DNA from: Candidatus Aminicenantota bacterium
GTDB taxonomy: Bacteria; Acidobacteriota; Aminicenantia; Aminicenantales; Aminicenantaceae
Assembly (NCBI GenBank): GCA_030633795.1
Contig: DAOWCB010000070.1
Coordinates: 1-7,181 of the forward strand
DNA: 7,181 nt
Direction of reading: 5' to 3'
The notes below the pieces were generated by a model. The model worked only from the letters and a program-made list of their open reading frames with translations, did not search any database and was not told the DNA's origin. This document shows positions 1-6,639 of this stretch, one piece after another (position 1 is the stretch's first letter; every line of letters starts with the position of its first letter). The position numbers and the translations under genes are program-made.

Positions 1-259
1 CTAAAGATATAGGAAGATCATATGCAGAGCCCTCCTTTTTCCTGTCTGCAGGTGCAAGATTCACAATGATTTTTCGAGGAGGAAAACCATAACCGCAATT
101 TTTAAGAGCTGCCCGGATCCTTTCCTTGCTCTCCCTGATGGCCGTATCGGGCAGGCCGACAGTTATGAACGTGGGAAGCCCCAGGGAAACATCGACCTCT
201 ACCTCAACAAGATACGCTTCGATACCATGAAGCGAAGCACTGGAGACTTTGAACAGCAT
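1..259 (-). CDS. YifB/ComM family Mg-chelatase-like AAA+ ATPase, N-terminal fragment (cut by window edge)
   Basis: My translation from the ATG at 259-257 gives 86 residues with no stop before the edge. It begins MLFKVSSASLHGIEAYLVEV and contains LGLPTFITVGLPDTAIRES (about residues 26-44), then KERIRAALKNCGYGFP and a KIIVNLAPAD segment (about 63-72). This is the typical N-terminal ChlI-like region of the YifB/ComM family, where VGLP, AI.ESKERI.AAL and ..VNLAPAD are diagnostic. The Walker A/B ATPase core and C-terminal domain lie beyond the edge. Family members (ComM in naturally competent bacteria) are hexameric helicases that promote branch migration of incoming DNA during recombination; in many species the role is unknown. 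A GGTAGG stretch a few bases upstream is a usable but weak ribosome site. It follows the MglA-like gene after a 68-bp gap with no terminator-like hairpin, so co-transcription is possible. Family assignment is secure; an actual competence role is inference. Confidence 0.9.
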   Translation of the reverse strand, partial: MLFKVSSASLHGIEAYLVEVEVDVSLGLPTFITVGLPDTAIRESKERIRAALKNCGYGFPPRKIIVNLAPADRKKEGSAYDLPISL

Positions 260-327
260 AAGACCTACCATATAAAGACGACAAGACCGCTTGATTTATG
301 TCACTGGATGGGAGGATAACGGATGTA

Positions 328-1122
328 TTATTTGCTTTCGGTAAAATCTTTGGCTAGATTTTCCAGCTCCTTCTCGATATCCTTTTGGGTCTTGAATTTA
401 ACCTTCGTGACACGGAGGGGAACACCTTTTTCCTTGGCAACAAACTTGATTTCATCTTTTTTCTCAGGTGCTTCTTTTTCCTCTTCCTTCCTCTTCTTCA
501 ATCGTTCCTTACCGCCGATTTTTCTTTCGTCCTCTCTAATCTTTTTTTTCACTACGGGAATGGCCAATTTGGTGATCTCTTTGAGCGTCTCAAAAACGCC
601 TTGTCCTTTGACGGCGCAGGTTTCTATATACGGAAATCCGCTGGGATTCAGGAGATTATTGAAGGTTTCTACGGGGATTAAATTATCCAAATCGCGTTTA
701 TTGTATTGAAAGACAAGCGGGATAAAGTTTAAATCAACGCTGTGCTCCAGGAGATTCCTTCGAAGCCCATCGAAACTCTCCAAATTGGCATCGAGAAGAG
801 GAATTTGGGAATCCGCCACAAATACGATCCCATCGACCCCTTTTAAAACGCTCCTCCGGGAGGCCGCGTAAAAAACTTGTCCTGGAACGGTCATGAGTTG
901 CAGATGGATTTTAAAATTGTCGACGATACCAGCTTTGATCGGAAGCAAATCAAAAAACAACGTTCTTTCGGTATCGGTTTCTAGACAGATCAGCTCGCCC
1001 CGGAAATCAGCATCCATGTTTGTGTATATGTAACGTAGGTTTGTGGTTTTACCGCTTAATCCTGGTCCATAATAAACGATTTTTATTGCAAGATTTCCCG
1101 TAGCGTAGTTTATAAAGGCCAT
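328..1122 (-). CDS. MglA-like small Ras-superfamily GTPase with Lys/Glu-rich C-terminal extension
   Basis: The 264-residue product matches the bacterial MglA family over residues 1-194. Visible motifs are the P-loop GPGLSGKT (19-26), R53 in ETDTERTLFFD, the MglA-specific TVPGQ (78-82) that carries Thr where most Ras proteins have Asp, NKRD (141-144) for guanine recognition, and CAVKG (169-173) as the G5 loop. In Myxococcus MglA, R53 and Q82 are the residues used for MglB-stimulated hydrolysis; both positions are kept here, so the protein should cycle between GTP and GDP. Family proteins are about 195 residues; this one has about 70 extra residues (195-264), first KERLKKRKEEEKE-like and highly charged, then a more mixed segment ending KELENLAKDFTESK. 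The start aligns with the MglA N-terminus (MSFINY-like), although no clear Shine-Dalgarno precedes it. No mglB-like roadblock gene is in the window. MglA proteins act as cytosolic polarity or motility switches; the role here, beside glycan genes, is inference. Confidence 0.93.
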   Translation of the reverse strand: MAFINYATGNLAIKIVYYGPGLSGKTTNLRYIYTNMDADFRGELICLETDTERTLFFDLLPIKAGIVDNFKIHLQLMTVPGQVFYAASRRSVLKGVDGIVFVADSQIPLLDANLESFDGLRRNLLEHSVDLNFIPLVFQYNKRDLDNLIPVETFNNLLNPSGFPYIETCAVKGQGVFETLKEITKLAIPVVKKKIREDERKIGGKERLKKRKEEEKEAPEKKDEIKFVAKEKGVPLRVTKVKFKTQKDIEKELENLAKDFTESK

Positions 1123-1153
1123 TAGCTTTTTTTAACCGATCTTTCTGGATTAT

Positions 1154-1182
1154 TTTTTAACACAATCATTTCTTTCCGTCAA
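1154..1182 (-). promoter_or_regulatory. Possible second sigma70-type promoter for the MglA-like gene
   Basis: On the minus strand TTGACG (1177-1182) is followed after 17 bp by TAAAAA (1154-1159), about 30 bp upstream of the ATG at 1122. The -35 match and spacing are good; the -10 is poor and sits in an A-rich run, so it may be chance. If used, it would give a leader of about 25 nt rather than about 137 nt. Confidence 0.3.
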
Positions 1183-1266
1183 TCCTGTCTCCAGGCTAAA
1201 TCCAAGTGCAAAGAAATCGAGACTCTGCTCAACTATTTAGTCAAATAAGATTCCATTAAGATGAAC

Positions 1267-1297
1267 ATTATACCAGAGTTTGATTAAAGATTATCAA
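1267..1297 (-). promoter_or_regulatory. Candidate sigma70-type promoter with extended -10, driving the MglA-like gene
   Basis: On the minus strand the sequence reads TGGTATAAT: a perfect TATAAT (1267-1272) preceded by the TGn extended -10 motif. A TTGATA hexamer (1292-1297) lies 19 bp upstream, a long spacer that an extended -10 can tolerate. The -10 begins 11 bp past the stop codon of the 387-residue glycosyltransferase and the -35 lies inside its last codons. Transcription would start near 1260 and give a leader of about 137 nt to the ATG at 1122. No intrinsic terminator is visible after the glycosyltransferase, so read-through from the operon may add to expression. Confidence 0.6.
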
Positions 1298-2447
1298 ACA
1301 TTTTTTTGTATTTATCCACAACCTTTGGCCAGGAATAGTTTTCTTTTACATATTCACATCCATTATTTCCCAAGACTTCTCTCAGTCTTTTATCATTTAA
1401 AAATAGGTTCAAATCAGCTTCGAACTCTTGATAATCAGCGTAATATAAGCCACCTTTTCCTTTTATGCAATGCTGTTTGAGTGGGTCTGTTTTTTCCTGA
1501 ACGAAAATCGGGGTTTGGACGGCCATGGACTCAAGCGCTGCCATGCAAAGGCTTTCAAAATACGAAGGATGGATCGTCACCAGCGCACCACGCATGGCTG
1601 CGTTTTTATCTTCCGGTGAAACAAATCCCAAGCACCTTATTCCTGGATGAGGAGGCAATTCCATCAGTAATTTTCCGATCAGCACCAACTTCAGGTTTGG
1701 ATTTTGGCGGTAGTATCTGAGGAAATATTCTATAAGCTCGCCACAACCCTTTCCTGGTTCTATACGACCGGCATAAAGCATGTATGGAGCCGATATCCTG
1801 TGTCTCTGGAAAAACTCGTGCGTATCCGGTTCCTTCGGTACATCCACCCCAACCCCGACAATCTCTTGATATTTATCCTCAAAGGAAAACTGACGGCTGA
1901 GCATATCTTTCTCTGAGGCTGTGTTGAACATGAATGCATCCGGAGCGGAAAAAACCTCCTTCATGATATCCAAGTGTATAGCCGGCTCATCATGAGCTGT
2001 GGGAACCAGGACTTTCTCCCCTTGGATTCTTTTCAATCCCCAATAGGTGTTGTAGTACAGGTAGGTAAAAAAGATGAAAAAATCATGTTCCTTTTCTTGT
2101 TTTTCCAGAGCGTCCAGGAGCGCGGGGCTGGACGGCCCCTGTTTTTCCATCCATTCCCATTCATCCTTTTGGGTATGATCGTTAAAGAAAATCCAGTCTG
2201 AGAATTTATTGAACGACTGGATTTCCCGTTCCCGATCCACCAAAAACCGCTTGATATGGACACCGTTCAGTATAGACTCCCCTGGGGAATATTCATTTTT
2301 CCATGTTACGTAATCCTTCGCTGTTGTGGTGTAAACCGTGCAGTCATATCCCGCTTCAACCATTTTTTCCGCAATCTGCCGGCAGTGAAGCTCTGATCCT
2401 CCCATGACCTCTTTGCCGTACCGCTGAACCACAAATGCTAGCTTCAT
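1284..2447 (-). CDS. GT4-type glycosyltransferase (type A, second copy), last gene of the glycan operon
   Basis: The 387-residue product is a GT-B fold retaining glycosyltransferase. The N-terminal acceptor-side domain starts MKLAFVVQRYGKEVMGGSEL, with the glycine-rich GGSE at 16-19. The linker to the nucleotide-sugar domain is followed by YAGRIEPGKG (225-234). The GT4 E-x7-E motif is E298 and E306 in YFESLCMAALES, the residues that hold the sugar donor. The C-terminus has a GLYYADYQEFE segment and a closing NYSWPKVVDKY helix. Length is normal and no membrane segment is seen, so it should work at the cytoplasmic face. It is a full-length paralogue of the 391-residue gene at 4575-5750; both begin with the same 11 residues and place the E-x7-E pair at the same residue numbers. 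The start overlaps the upstream stop in an ATGA, with only a weak ribosome site, suggesting translational coupling. Donor and acceptor sugars cannot be read from sequence. Confidence 0.92.
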   Translation of the reverse strand: MKLAFVVQRYGKEVMGGSELHCRQIAEKMVEAGYDCTVYTTTAKDYVTWKNEYSPGESILNGVHIKRFLVDREREIQSFNKFSDWIFFNDHTQKDEWEWMEKQGPSSPALLDALEKQEKEHDFFIFFTYLYYNTYWGLKRIQGEKVLVPTAHDEPAIHLDIMKEVFSAPDAFMFNTASEKDMLSRQFSFEDKYQEIVGVGVDVPKEPDTHEFFQRHRISAPYMLYAGRIEPGKGCGELIEYFLRYYRQNPNLKLVLIGKLLMELPPHPGIRCLGFVSPEDKNAAMRGALVTIHPSYFESLCMAALESMAVQTPIFVQEKTDPLKQHCIKGKGGLYYADYQEFEADLNLFLNDKRLREVLGNNGCEYVKENYSWPKVVDKYKKMFDNL

Positions 2448-3511
2448 TTTTTCAACTCACCAATCATCCGAAGCAAAATTTCTTGTTTGTCTATATTTTT
2501 AAACCTCTCCAGCCTTTGTTGTTGTCCCAGGATGATATCCTGTCTCAATTTTTCCTGATGCGCCACAACATCGATCAGCTCAGCAACGTAATCCACCTTT
2601 TTGTGCTTGATCAGGACTCCAGCTCCATCCAATGTGAAAGGAACCGCCGTGCAATCGTAGGCAATGATCGGAAGGTTGAATACCATGCTTTCTATGAAGG
2701 GCAACCCGAATCCTTCATGTTCGCTCAATGACAGAAAAACATCCGCAGCCTTGTACAGAGAAAACAACTCATCATCGGGGATATGGCCAGTAAAACATAT
2801 CTCCTCTGGTTTCAGATAAAACTCATCAGCTAATCGGACCAGGCTTTTATAATATTGGGGAAGGGAAGATGTTTTCCCTACCACGATTAAACGCACGAGG
2901 GGAGATATATATTTTTTAAAATAAAATATAACACGGATGAGATCGTCGATCTTTTTGTTCGGAACGATTCGTCCCACGAATAAAACATTAGTCCGATCAT
3001 CCCGGAACAATTCGTACATAAAATGATTCATGGGCCGACTGTATTTATTGAAATCCACAAAAAGTGGAAAGACCTCGGTTTTTGTGTATCCGACCTGAAC
3101 AAGTTCCTGACGATTAAATTCTGAATCGGCAAGTGCCATTCTCACATGAGGCACCAAAGATGTCAGTTCTTCTCGCCCAACACGGGAGATGCGCGCCATT
3201 TCCGGGCTGAATCCTTCGAAGAATTCATGTGGTGTGAGGTTGTGATATAGAATGACTCTGCGGGATGGCAACTCCGCAAATACTGCAGTTAAAGGCGAGG
3301 GAAGGGCATAATGGAGGATGGTTACATCTAAAGGATCAGGCTTGCCGTAAGAGGAAAACAGTTTACATGCGTCTTCTAGCCCCAAGTCTCTGGTCAAACA
3401 ATAAATGTCTGAATCAAATCCTTGAGAGAGAAAAAACTCTTTCATATGAAAAGCTGTATCCCCAATCGCATCCCCCCGATGAAAGGCTGGGACAAGCTGG
3501 TCAACTCTCAT
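2444..3511 (-). CDS. GT4-type glycosyltransferase (type B, second copy)
   Basis: The 355-residue product is a GT-B fold glycosyltransferase of the GT4 kind. Its N-terminus, MRVDQLVPAFHRGDAIGD, keeps the GDAI turn shared with the next gene upstream. Residues 87-97 hold ILYHNLTPHEF, and 129-136 hold DSEFNRQE. The donor domain begins near VLFVGRIVPNKK (176-187), and the E-x7-E motif is E266 and E274 in HEGFGLPFIES. The protein ends in a basic helix (GELKK). It is a clear paralogue of the 355-residue gene at 3508-4575, with the same YHN-TP, DSEFNR, FVGR, PNKK and SEHEGFG landmarks in the same order. Its ATG overlaps the upstream stop in an ATGA; an AAGGTGG about eight bases upstream is a fair ribosome site. 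It probably adds one sugar to a growing repeat unit or lipid-linked glycan; linkage and sugar are unknown. Confidence 0.92.
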   Translation of the reverse strand: MRVDQLVPAFHRGDAIGDTAFHMKEFFLSQGFDSDIYCLTRDLGLEDACKLFSSYGKPDPLDVTILHYALPSPLTAVFAELPSRRVILYHNLTPHEFFEGFSPEMARISRVGREELTSLVPHVRMALADSEFNRQELVQVGYTKTEVFPLFVDFNKYSRPMNHFMYELFRDDRTNVLFVGRIVPNKKIDDLIRVIFYFKKYISPLVRLIVVGKTSSLPQYYKSLVRLADEFYLKPEEICFTGHIPDDELFSLYKAADVFLSLSEHEGFGLPFIESMVFNLPIIAYDCTAVPFTLDGAGVLIKHKKVDYVAELIDVVAHQEKLRQDIILGQQQRLERFKNIDKQEILLRMIGELKK

Positions 3512-4575
3512 TTTTTTGCCACCTTTTGGATATGATCGAGAAGGATGGTGCTCACATTTTCCCTGCTGAATTTTTCGAGAGCTTTTTTCTGGGATAGGAC
3601 TATCTTTTCTTTAAAAACCTTATCCTTGTGCAGCTTATCCAGGAGGGCTGCTGTCTTAGAAAAATCTTTTTCGTGAACGAGGATCCCTCCCCCGTTCATG
3701 GTCTCCTCGATGGCTCCTGCTGCATAAGCCACCACAGGAAGTCCCAGATAATAAGATTCGACAAGAGGAACGCCAAACCCTTCATGCTCACTCATACTCA
3801 AGTACACATCAGCCAACTGAAAACACGCAAGGAGCTCAGCAAAATCCACCCGTCCGGGAAAATGGACATCGGACAAATCTAACTCCTCCACAAGCCTTTT
3901 GAGGGCCGCAAAATAACGTTCCATTCCTCTGAAATCACCCACGAGAAGAAGCTGGGAATCGAGATTGAAATATTTTTTGTAAAAATGGAAGGTTTTGATC
4001 ACGTCCTCGAATTTTTTGTTCGGGATCACTCGGCCTACGAAAAGTACAGTGAATTTCCCGTTGTCGTATATCTGCCGGACCACAGGATCTTGTTTCCCAT
4101 TGAATTTGGAATAATCAATCAACAGGGGAAGGACACCTGTATTTGCATATCCCAGCGACTCCAGTTCTTTGCGATTGAATTCTGAATCACCGAGCGCAAG
4201 ATCTACTTTATCCACAAAAAGCTTGATCTCCAAACGACCTTTATAACATTCGCGACTCAGAATCCGATGGTTGTCCAAGAAGAATTTGTAGGGAGTGATG
4301 TTGTGGTAAATCATGATCCTTTTATCTGGGATTCGGAAGAACATCTTCGAAACAGGGGAACCTATCGAAAAATGGAATATGACAACATTGGAAGGAGAGC
4401 TAAATTTCGTGTATTCCTTGAAATCCTTTGCGTATTTCGCCATGCGGGGTTCGTAAAACCGGGTGAATATCTCTGACCTATGCCCATTCTTCTTAAGGGC
4501 TTTTTGAATCTCCAGCATTTCATCGGATATGGCGTCTCCGTATGTAAGGGACGTGGCAAACTGATGAATTTCCAC
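3508..4575 (-). CDS. GT4-type glycosyltransferase (type B, first copy), GTG start
   Basis: The 355-residue product is a GT4-type GT-B glycosyltransferase. Landmarks are TYGDAISDEM near the N-terminus (11-20), IYHNITPYKFF (89-99), GDSEFNRKEL (129-138), VLFVGRVIPNKK (177-188) opening the donor domain, and E-x7-E at E265 and E273 in HEGFGVPLVES. The start codon is GTG at 4575-4573: the upstream gene ends TAG and shares its G with this GTG (TAGTG). An AAGGAG five bases upstream supports that start, and MEIHQFATSLTYGD aligns with the N-terminus of its paralogue at 2444-3511. The end overlaps the next ATG by four bases. The two type-B genes are adjacent, between the two type-A genes. No signal peptide or membrane segment is apparent. 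Substrate specificity is not predictable here. Confidence 0.92.
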   Translation of the reverse strand: MEIHQFATSLTYGDAISDEMLEIQKALKKNGHRSEIFTRFYEPRMAKYAKDFKEYTKFSSPSNVVIFHFSIGSPVSKMFFRIPDKRIMIYHNITPYKFFLDNHRILSRECYKGRLEIKLFVDKVDLALGDSEFNRKELESLGYANTGVLPLLIDYSKFNGKQDPVVRQIYDNGKFTVLFVGRVIPNKKFEDVIKTFHFYKKYFNLDSQLLLVGDFRGMERYFAALKRLVEELDLSDVHFPGRVDFAELLACFQLADVYLSMSEHEGFGVPLVESYYLGLPVVAYAAGAIEETMNGGGILVHEKDFSKTAALLDKLHKDKVFKEKIVLSQKKALEKFSRENVSTILLDHIQKVAKK

Positions 4576-5750
4576 TATTTCTCCTTTTCCAGTTGATCAA
4601 GGATGGATAGGTATTTGTTTTCGATAACATCCCACGTGTAATGTTGCTGGAAAAATTCTTTGCCGTTTTTGCCCATCGCGTCGCGGAGTTTGGGCGTGTG
4701 GAGGAGCAACCGAAGTGCCTCCTCGAATTCGAAATAGCTGCGGTAGTAAAGACCTGCATTGCTCCGCTTACACTGGCCTTTCAGAACCTCGCACTGGCCA
4801 TTGGCCAAAACCGGTTTTCCCATGGCCCAAGCTTCCAATGTCACCATGGACAAACTTTCATAAAAGGAGGGCATCATCAACATCAGAGCGCCATCGAGGC
4901 CCGAAAACTTGTCTTCCTCGGATAAAAAACCAAGATGGATGATATCAGGGTGGGCGGGGATATTCAGCTTGCTGCTTCCTATCAATACCAGCTTGACATC
5001 CGTGGCATGGTCCTGCTTAAACTTCTGAAAATATTGGAATAGCTGGGCGCATCCCTTATTCTCGTCGATCCTTCCGACATAGATGACATAATCCCCGTTG
5101 ATCCCGTATTTTTGGCGAAATTCATCCGGGAAAAATTTTTCGTGGATCTCTGTTCCCACTCCCACCACATCTCCCAAAATATCCTGATTTTGGGAGATGG
5201 CATTGATCCTGTTTTTCTCTTCCACTGAATTGTATATGAATGCCCGTGGTTTCCTGAAAAGGTCCTTGAACAGGCTGAGATGGATGATCGAATCATGCTC
5301 GGCTGTGGGCACGAGGATGCTTTTATGGGGCAGGGCGTTTATTCCCCAGTAAGAATGATAATACCGATAGCTGAAAAACAGGAAATAATCATAGTCATTT
5401 TCGTGATCCTTGATATATTCGATCAATGCGGGAACTAAGGGGCCTTCCTCCTCCAGCCACTTTAGCTCATCATCGAATGTATGTTCATTATCTACAATGT
5501 GGTTCTGTATGCGGCCGAACCTTTCAGGATCCCTGGACCGGATCACAGGGAACCGTCTGACACAGATACCATTGACCATCTCCTCTCCCTCAGGGAAATG
5601 ATTCTTCCAGGTTATGTAATCATAAGCTTGGGTTGTCAAGACTTCTACGTCACAGAATTTTTTCATGTGTTCGACAACCCAGCGGCAGTGCAATTCTGCC
5701 CCACCATTGATCTCTAAACCATACCTTTGCACAACAAAAGCGAGTTTCAT
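4575..5750 (-). CDS. GT4-type glycosyltransferase (type A, first copy)
   Basis: The 391-residue product begins MKLAFVVQRYGLEINGGAEL, a recognisable N-terminus of a GT4 subgroup found in polysaccharide clusters, with GGAE at 16-19. Conserved aromatic stretches YDYITWKN (43-50) and SYRYYHSYWG (127-136) are shared with the paralogue at 1284-2447. The donor domain starts at YVGRIDENKG (224-233), and the E-x7-E pair is E298 and E306 in YESLSMVTLEA. The C-terminal GLYYRSYFEFEEAL and YTWDVIENKY segments also match the paralogue. The ATG overlaps the stop of the coiled-coil gene in an ATGA, with no strong ribosome site, so it probably relies on re-initiation. It would be the first glycosyltransferase made from the operon; in such clusters the first may act on a lipid carrier or core glycan, but that is only inference. 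Confidence 0.92.
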   Translation of the reverse strand: MKLAFVVQRYGLEINGGAELHCRWVVEHMKKFCDVEVLTTQAYDYITWKNHFPEGEEMVNGICVRRFPVIRSRDPERFGRIQNHIVDNEHTFDDELKWLEEEGPLVPALIEYIKDHENDYDYFLFFSYRYYHSYWGINALPHKSILVPTAEHDSIIHLSLFKDLFRKPRAFIYNSVEEKNRINAISQNQDILGDVVGVGTEIHEKFFPDEFRQKYGINGDYVIYVGRIDENKGCAQLFQYFQKFKQDHATDVKLVLIGSSKLNIPAHPDIIHLGFLSEEDKFSGLDGALMLMMPSFYESLSMVTLEAWAMGKPVLANGQCEVLKGQCKRSNAGLYYRSYFEFEEALRLLLHTPKLRDAMGKNGKEFFQQHYTWDVIENKYLSILDQLEKEK

Positions 5751-6349
5751 CCGAATACTTTGCTCTCCAGAGTCTTCTCTCTTTTTCCTAAAAATTCAAA
5801 ATCTTTTTCCATGATGCGGGTTTTGAGTTTCAGGTTCTCTTGTTCAATTTTCAATTTGGTCAGCTCCACAACAATGTTATGCGAGAGATTATGGATTAGC
5901 TGTGTATACTCCCGCACGCGATTGAGCTCTTCTAACCGGCTTATCGTCGCCTGATTGACCTCGTCCAGTTTTTGACGGATTTGGTTAAAATTTTCATCCA
6001 CATGTCTCTCTAACAGATCGATCCGCTGGTTCGCGGCGTATAAATTTTGGATCGTGTCTTTGAGCTCTTGATGCACGGGCAAGACCAAAAACTTGATGAT
6101 TGGAGTAATCGGCTTAAAGAGTTTCAACATAACATTCTTTATCTTTGCCTTTTTCCCCGAAGGACCTTCAGGCTGAAGTGGAGCAGGAGCTTGCGTTGAG
6201 GTATAAGAAGGTTGAGCCGGGAGTTCTGACTCAGAAATTCTGGGCTGGCTGGCTTTTTTTTTCTTGATCTGATCCATGATGTCCTCGACATCGACGTTTT
6301 CATAATCAATCTTTATTTTCTCATTTTTGTTGTTATTTTCATCTCCCAT
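5747..6349 (-). CDS. Coiled-coil accessory protein of the glycan operon, function unknown
   Basis: I do not recognise a named family for this 200-residue protein. It has four visible parts. An Asn/Lys/Glu-rich start leads into DVEDIMDQIKKKK (20-32), resembling a short amphipathic motif I associate with the N-termini of methyltransferases and glycosyltransferases of polysaccharide clusters (recollection, not checked). A Pro/Ser/Gln-rich linker spans about 42-65. A basic-hydrophobic stretch, VMLKLFKPITPIIKFLVLP (73-91), could dip into a membrane but is too interrupted by Lys and Pro for a sure transmembrane helix. A long predicted coiled coil covers about 92-197, rich in heptad-like Leu/Ile with Glu, Gln and Lys. 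The ATG is preceded by AGGAGA (6355-6360), which overlaps the stop of the small upstream gene, a strong start signal. A role as scaffold or chain-length factor for the following glycosyltransferases is plausible but unproven. Confidence 0.8.
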   Translation of the reverse strand: MGDENNNKNEKIKIDYENVDVEDIMDQIKKKKASQPRISESELPAQPSYTSTQAPAPLQPEGPSGKKAKIKNVMLKLFKPITPIIKFLVLPVHQELKDTIQNLYAANQRIDLLERHVDENFNQIRQKLDEVNQATISRLEELNRVREYTQLIHNLSHNIVVELTKLKIEQENLKLKTRIMEKDFEFLGKREKTLESKVFG

Positions 6350-6359
6350 CAGATTCTCC

Positions 6360-6560
6360 TTAAATTTTCAGTTTCTCAAACACGCTCTGAACATCCAGGA
6401 TATCGGGAAGGGGGCAGAGTTTCATGTGTTCGATATCACGTATTTCTCGTACGGTTAATATCCCGTCCTTTATCTTTTGCTCGATTTTTTTTTCGATCTC
6501 TTCCAGGATTTTTTCCTGCTCTTTTTTTGTTAAACATTTAATCTTTAAAAAGTCAGTCAT
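6360..6560 (-). CDS. Small charged protein leading the glycan operon, function unknown
   Basis: The 66-residue product (MTDFLKIKCLTKKEQEKI...) is mostly a charged helix (about 11-32, Lys/Glu-rich), then GILTVREIRDIEHMKL and a short CPLPDILDV segment before the end. I know no named family. The frame stays open to a GTG at 6605 (81 residues) with ATGs at 6590 and 6578. I chose the ATG at 6560 because AGGGAAG lies at a normal distance before it and because a candidate promoter occupies 6589-6618, which would place the longer starts inside or at the edge of promoter DNA. The stop is 10 bp before the coiled-coil gene and overlaps that gene's ribosome site, so the two are almost certainly co-expressed. 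The IEHMKL-PLPD tail looks like a conserved linker rather than random sequence, but this is an impression. That it is a gene is likely; its exact start is less sure. Confidence 0.68.
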   Translation of the reverse strand: MTDFLKIKCLTKKEQEKILEEIEKKIEQKIKDGILTVREIRDIEHMKLCPLPDILDVQSVFEKLKI

Positions 6561-6588
6561 TTTTTCTTCCCTTGTCATTTTTTTTCTC

Positions 6589-6618
6589 ATTTTAAATAAA
6601 AACACAGATAGGGGTCAA
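6589..6618 (-). promoter_or_regulatory. Candidate sigma70-type promoter for the six-gene glycan operon
   Basis: On the minus strand TTGACC (6613-6618) is followed after 18 bp by TAAAAT (6589-6594), each one base from consensus. Transcription would start near 6582, about 20 nt before the favoured ATG at 6560. It sits directly downstream of the palindromic element and upstream of a gene set with no other good internal promoter that I noticed. Caution: the TTGACC is part of a GGGGTCAAAT stretch on the plus strand that could instead belong to a mobile-element end. Confidence 0.45.
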
Positions 6619-6623
6619 ATTTA

Positions 6624-6639
6624 CTTATTGGATAATAAG
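6624..6639. promoter_or_regulatory. Small AT-rich palindrome next to the operon promoter (possible operator)
   Basis: CTTATT (6624-6629) and AATAAG (6634-6639) form a perfect 6-bp inverted repeat around GGAT. It lies five bases upstream of the candidate -35 hexamer and overlaps three bases of the outer arm of the larger palindrome. This position would suit a regulator site, but in AT-rich DNA such a short palindrome can be chance. Confidence 0.25.

Noticed and set aside
323..709. Plus-strand frame of 128 codons rich in Ser and Phe, opposite the MglA tail
   Set aside because: It is the antisense shadow of the Lys/Glu-rich C-terminus of the MglA-like gene; Lys/Glu codons read backwards as Phe/Leu/Ser. 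No ribosome site or family resemblance.
1205..1250. Weak hairpin TATTT/AAATA after the last glycosyltransferase as a terminator
   Set aside because: Only a 5-bp all-AT stem with no following U-run on the minus strand; too unstable to support.
2435..2731. Plus-strand frame over the type-B glycosyltransferase C-terminus
   Set aside because: Fully inside a confident minus-strand glycosyltransferase with E-x7-E motif; a composition shadow, as are the other plus-strand frames in 1280-5954.
4982..5296. Alternate minus-strand frame inside the 391-residue glycosyltransferase
   Set aside because: It is out of frame with a full-length conserved protein and has a Ser/Arg/Met/Trp-rich composition typical of frame shadows. 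The same applies to the frames at 2033-2263, 4362-4559 and 4520-4759.
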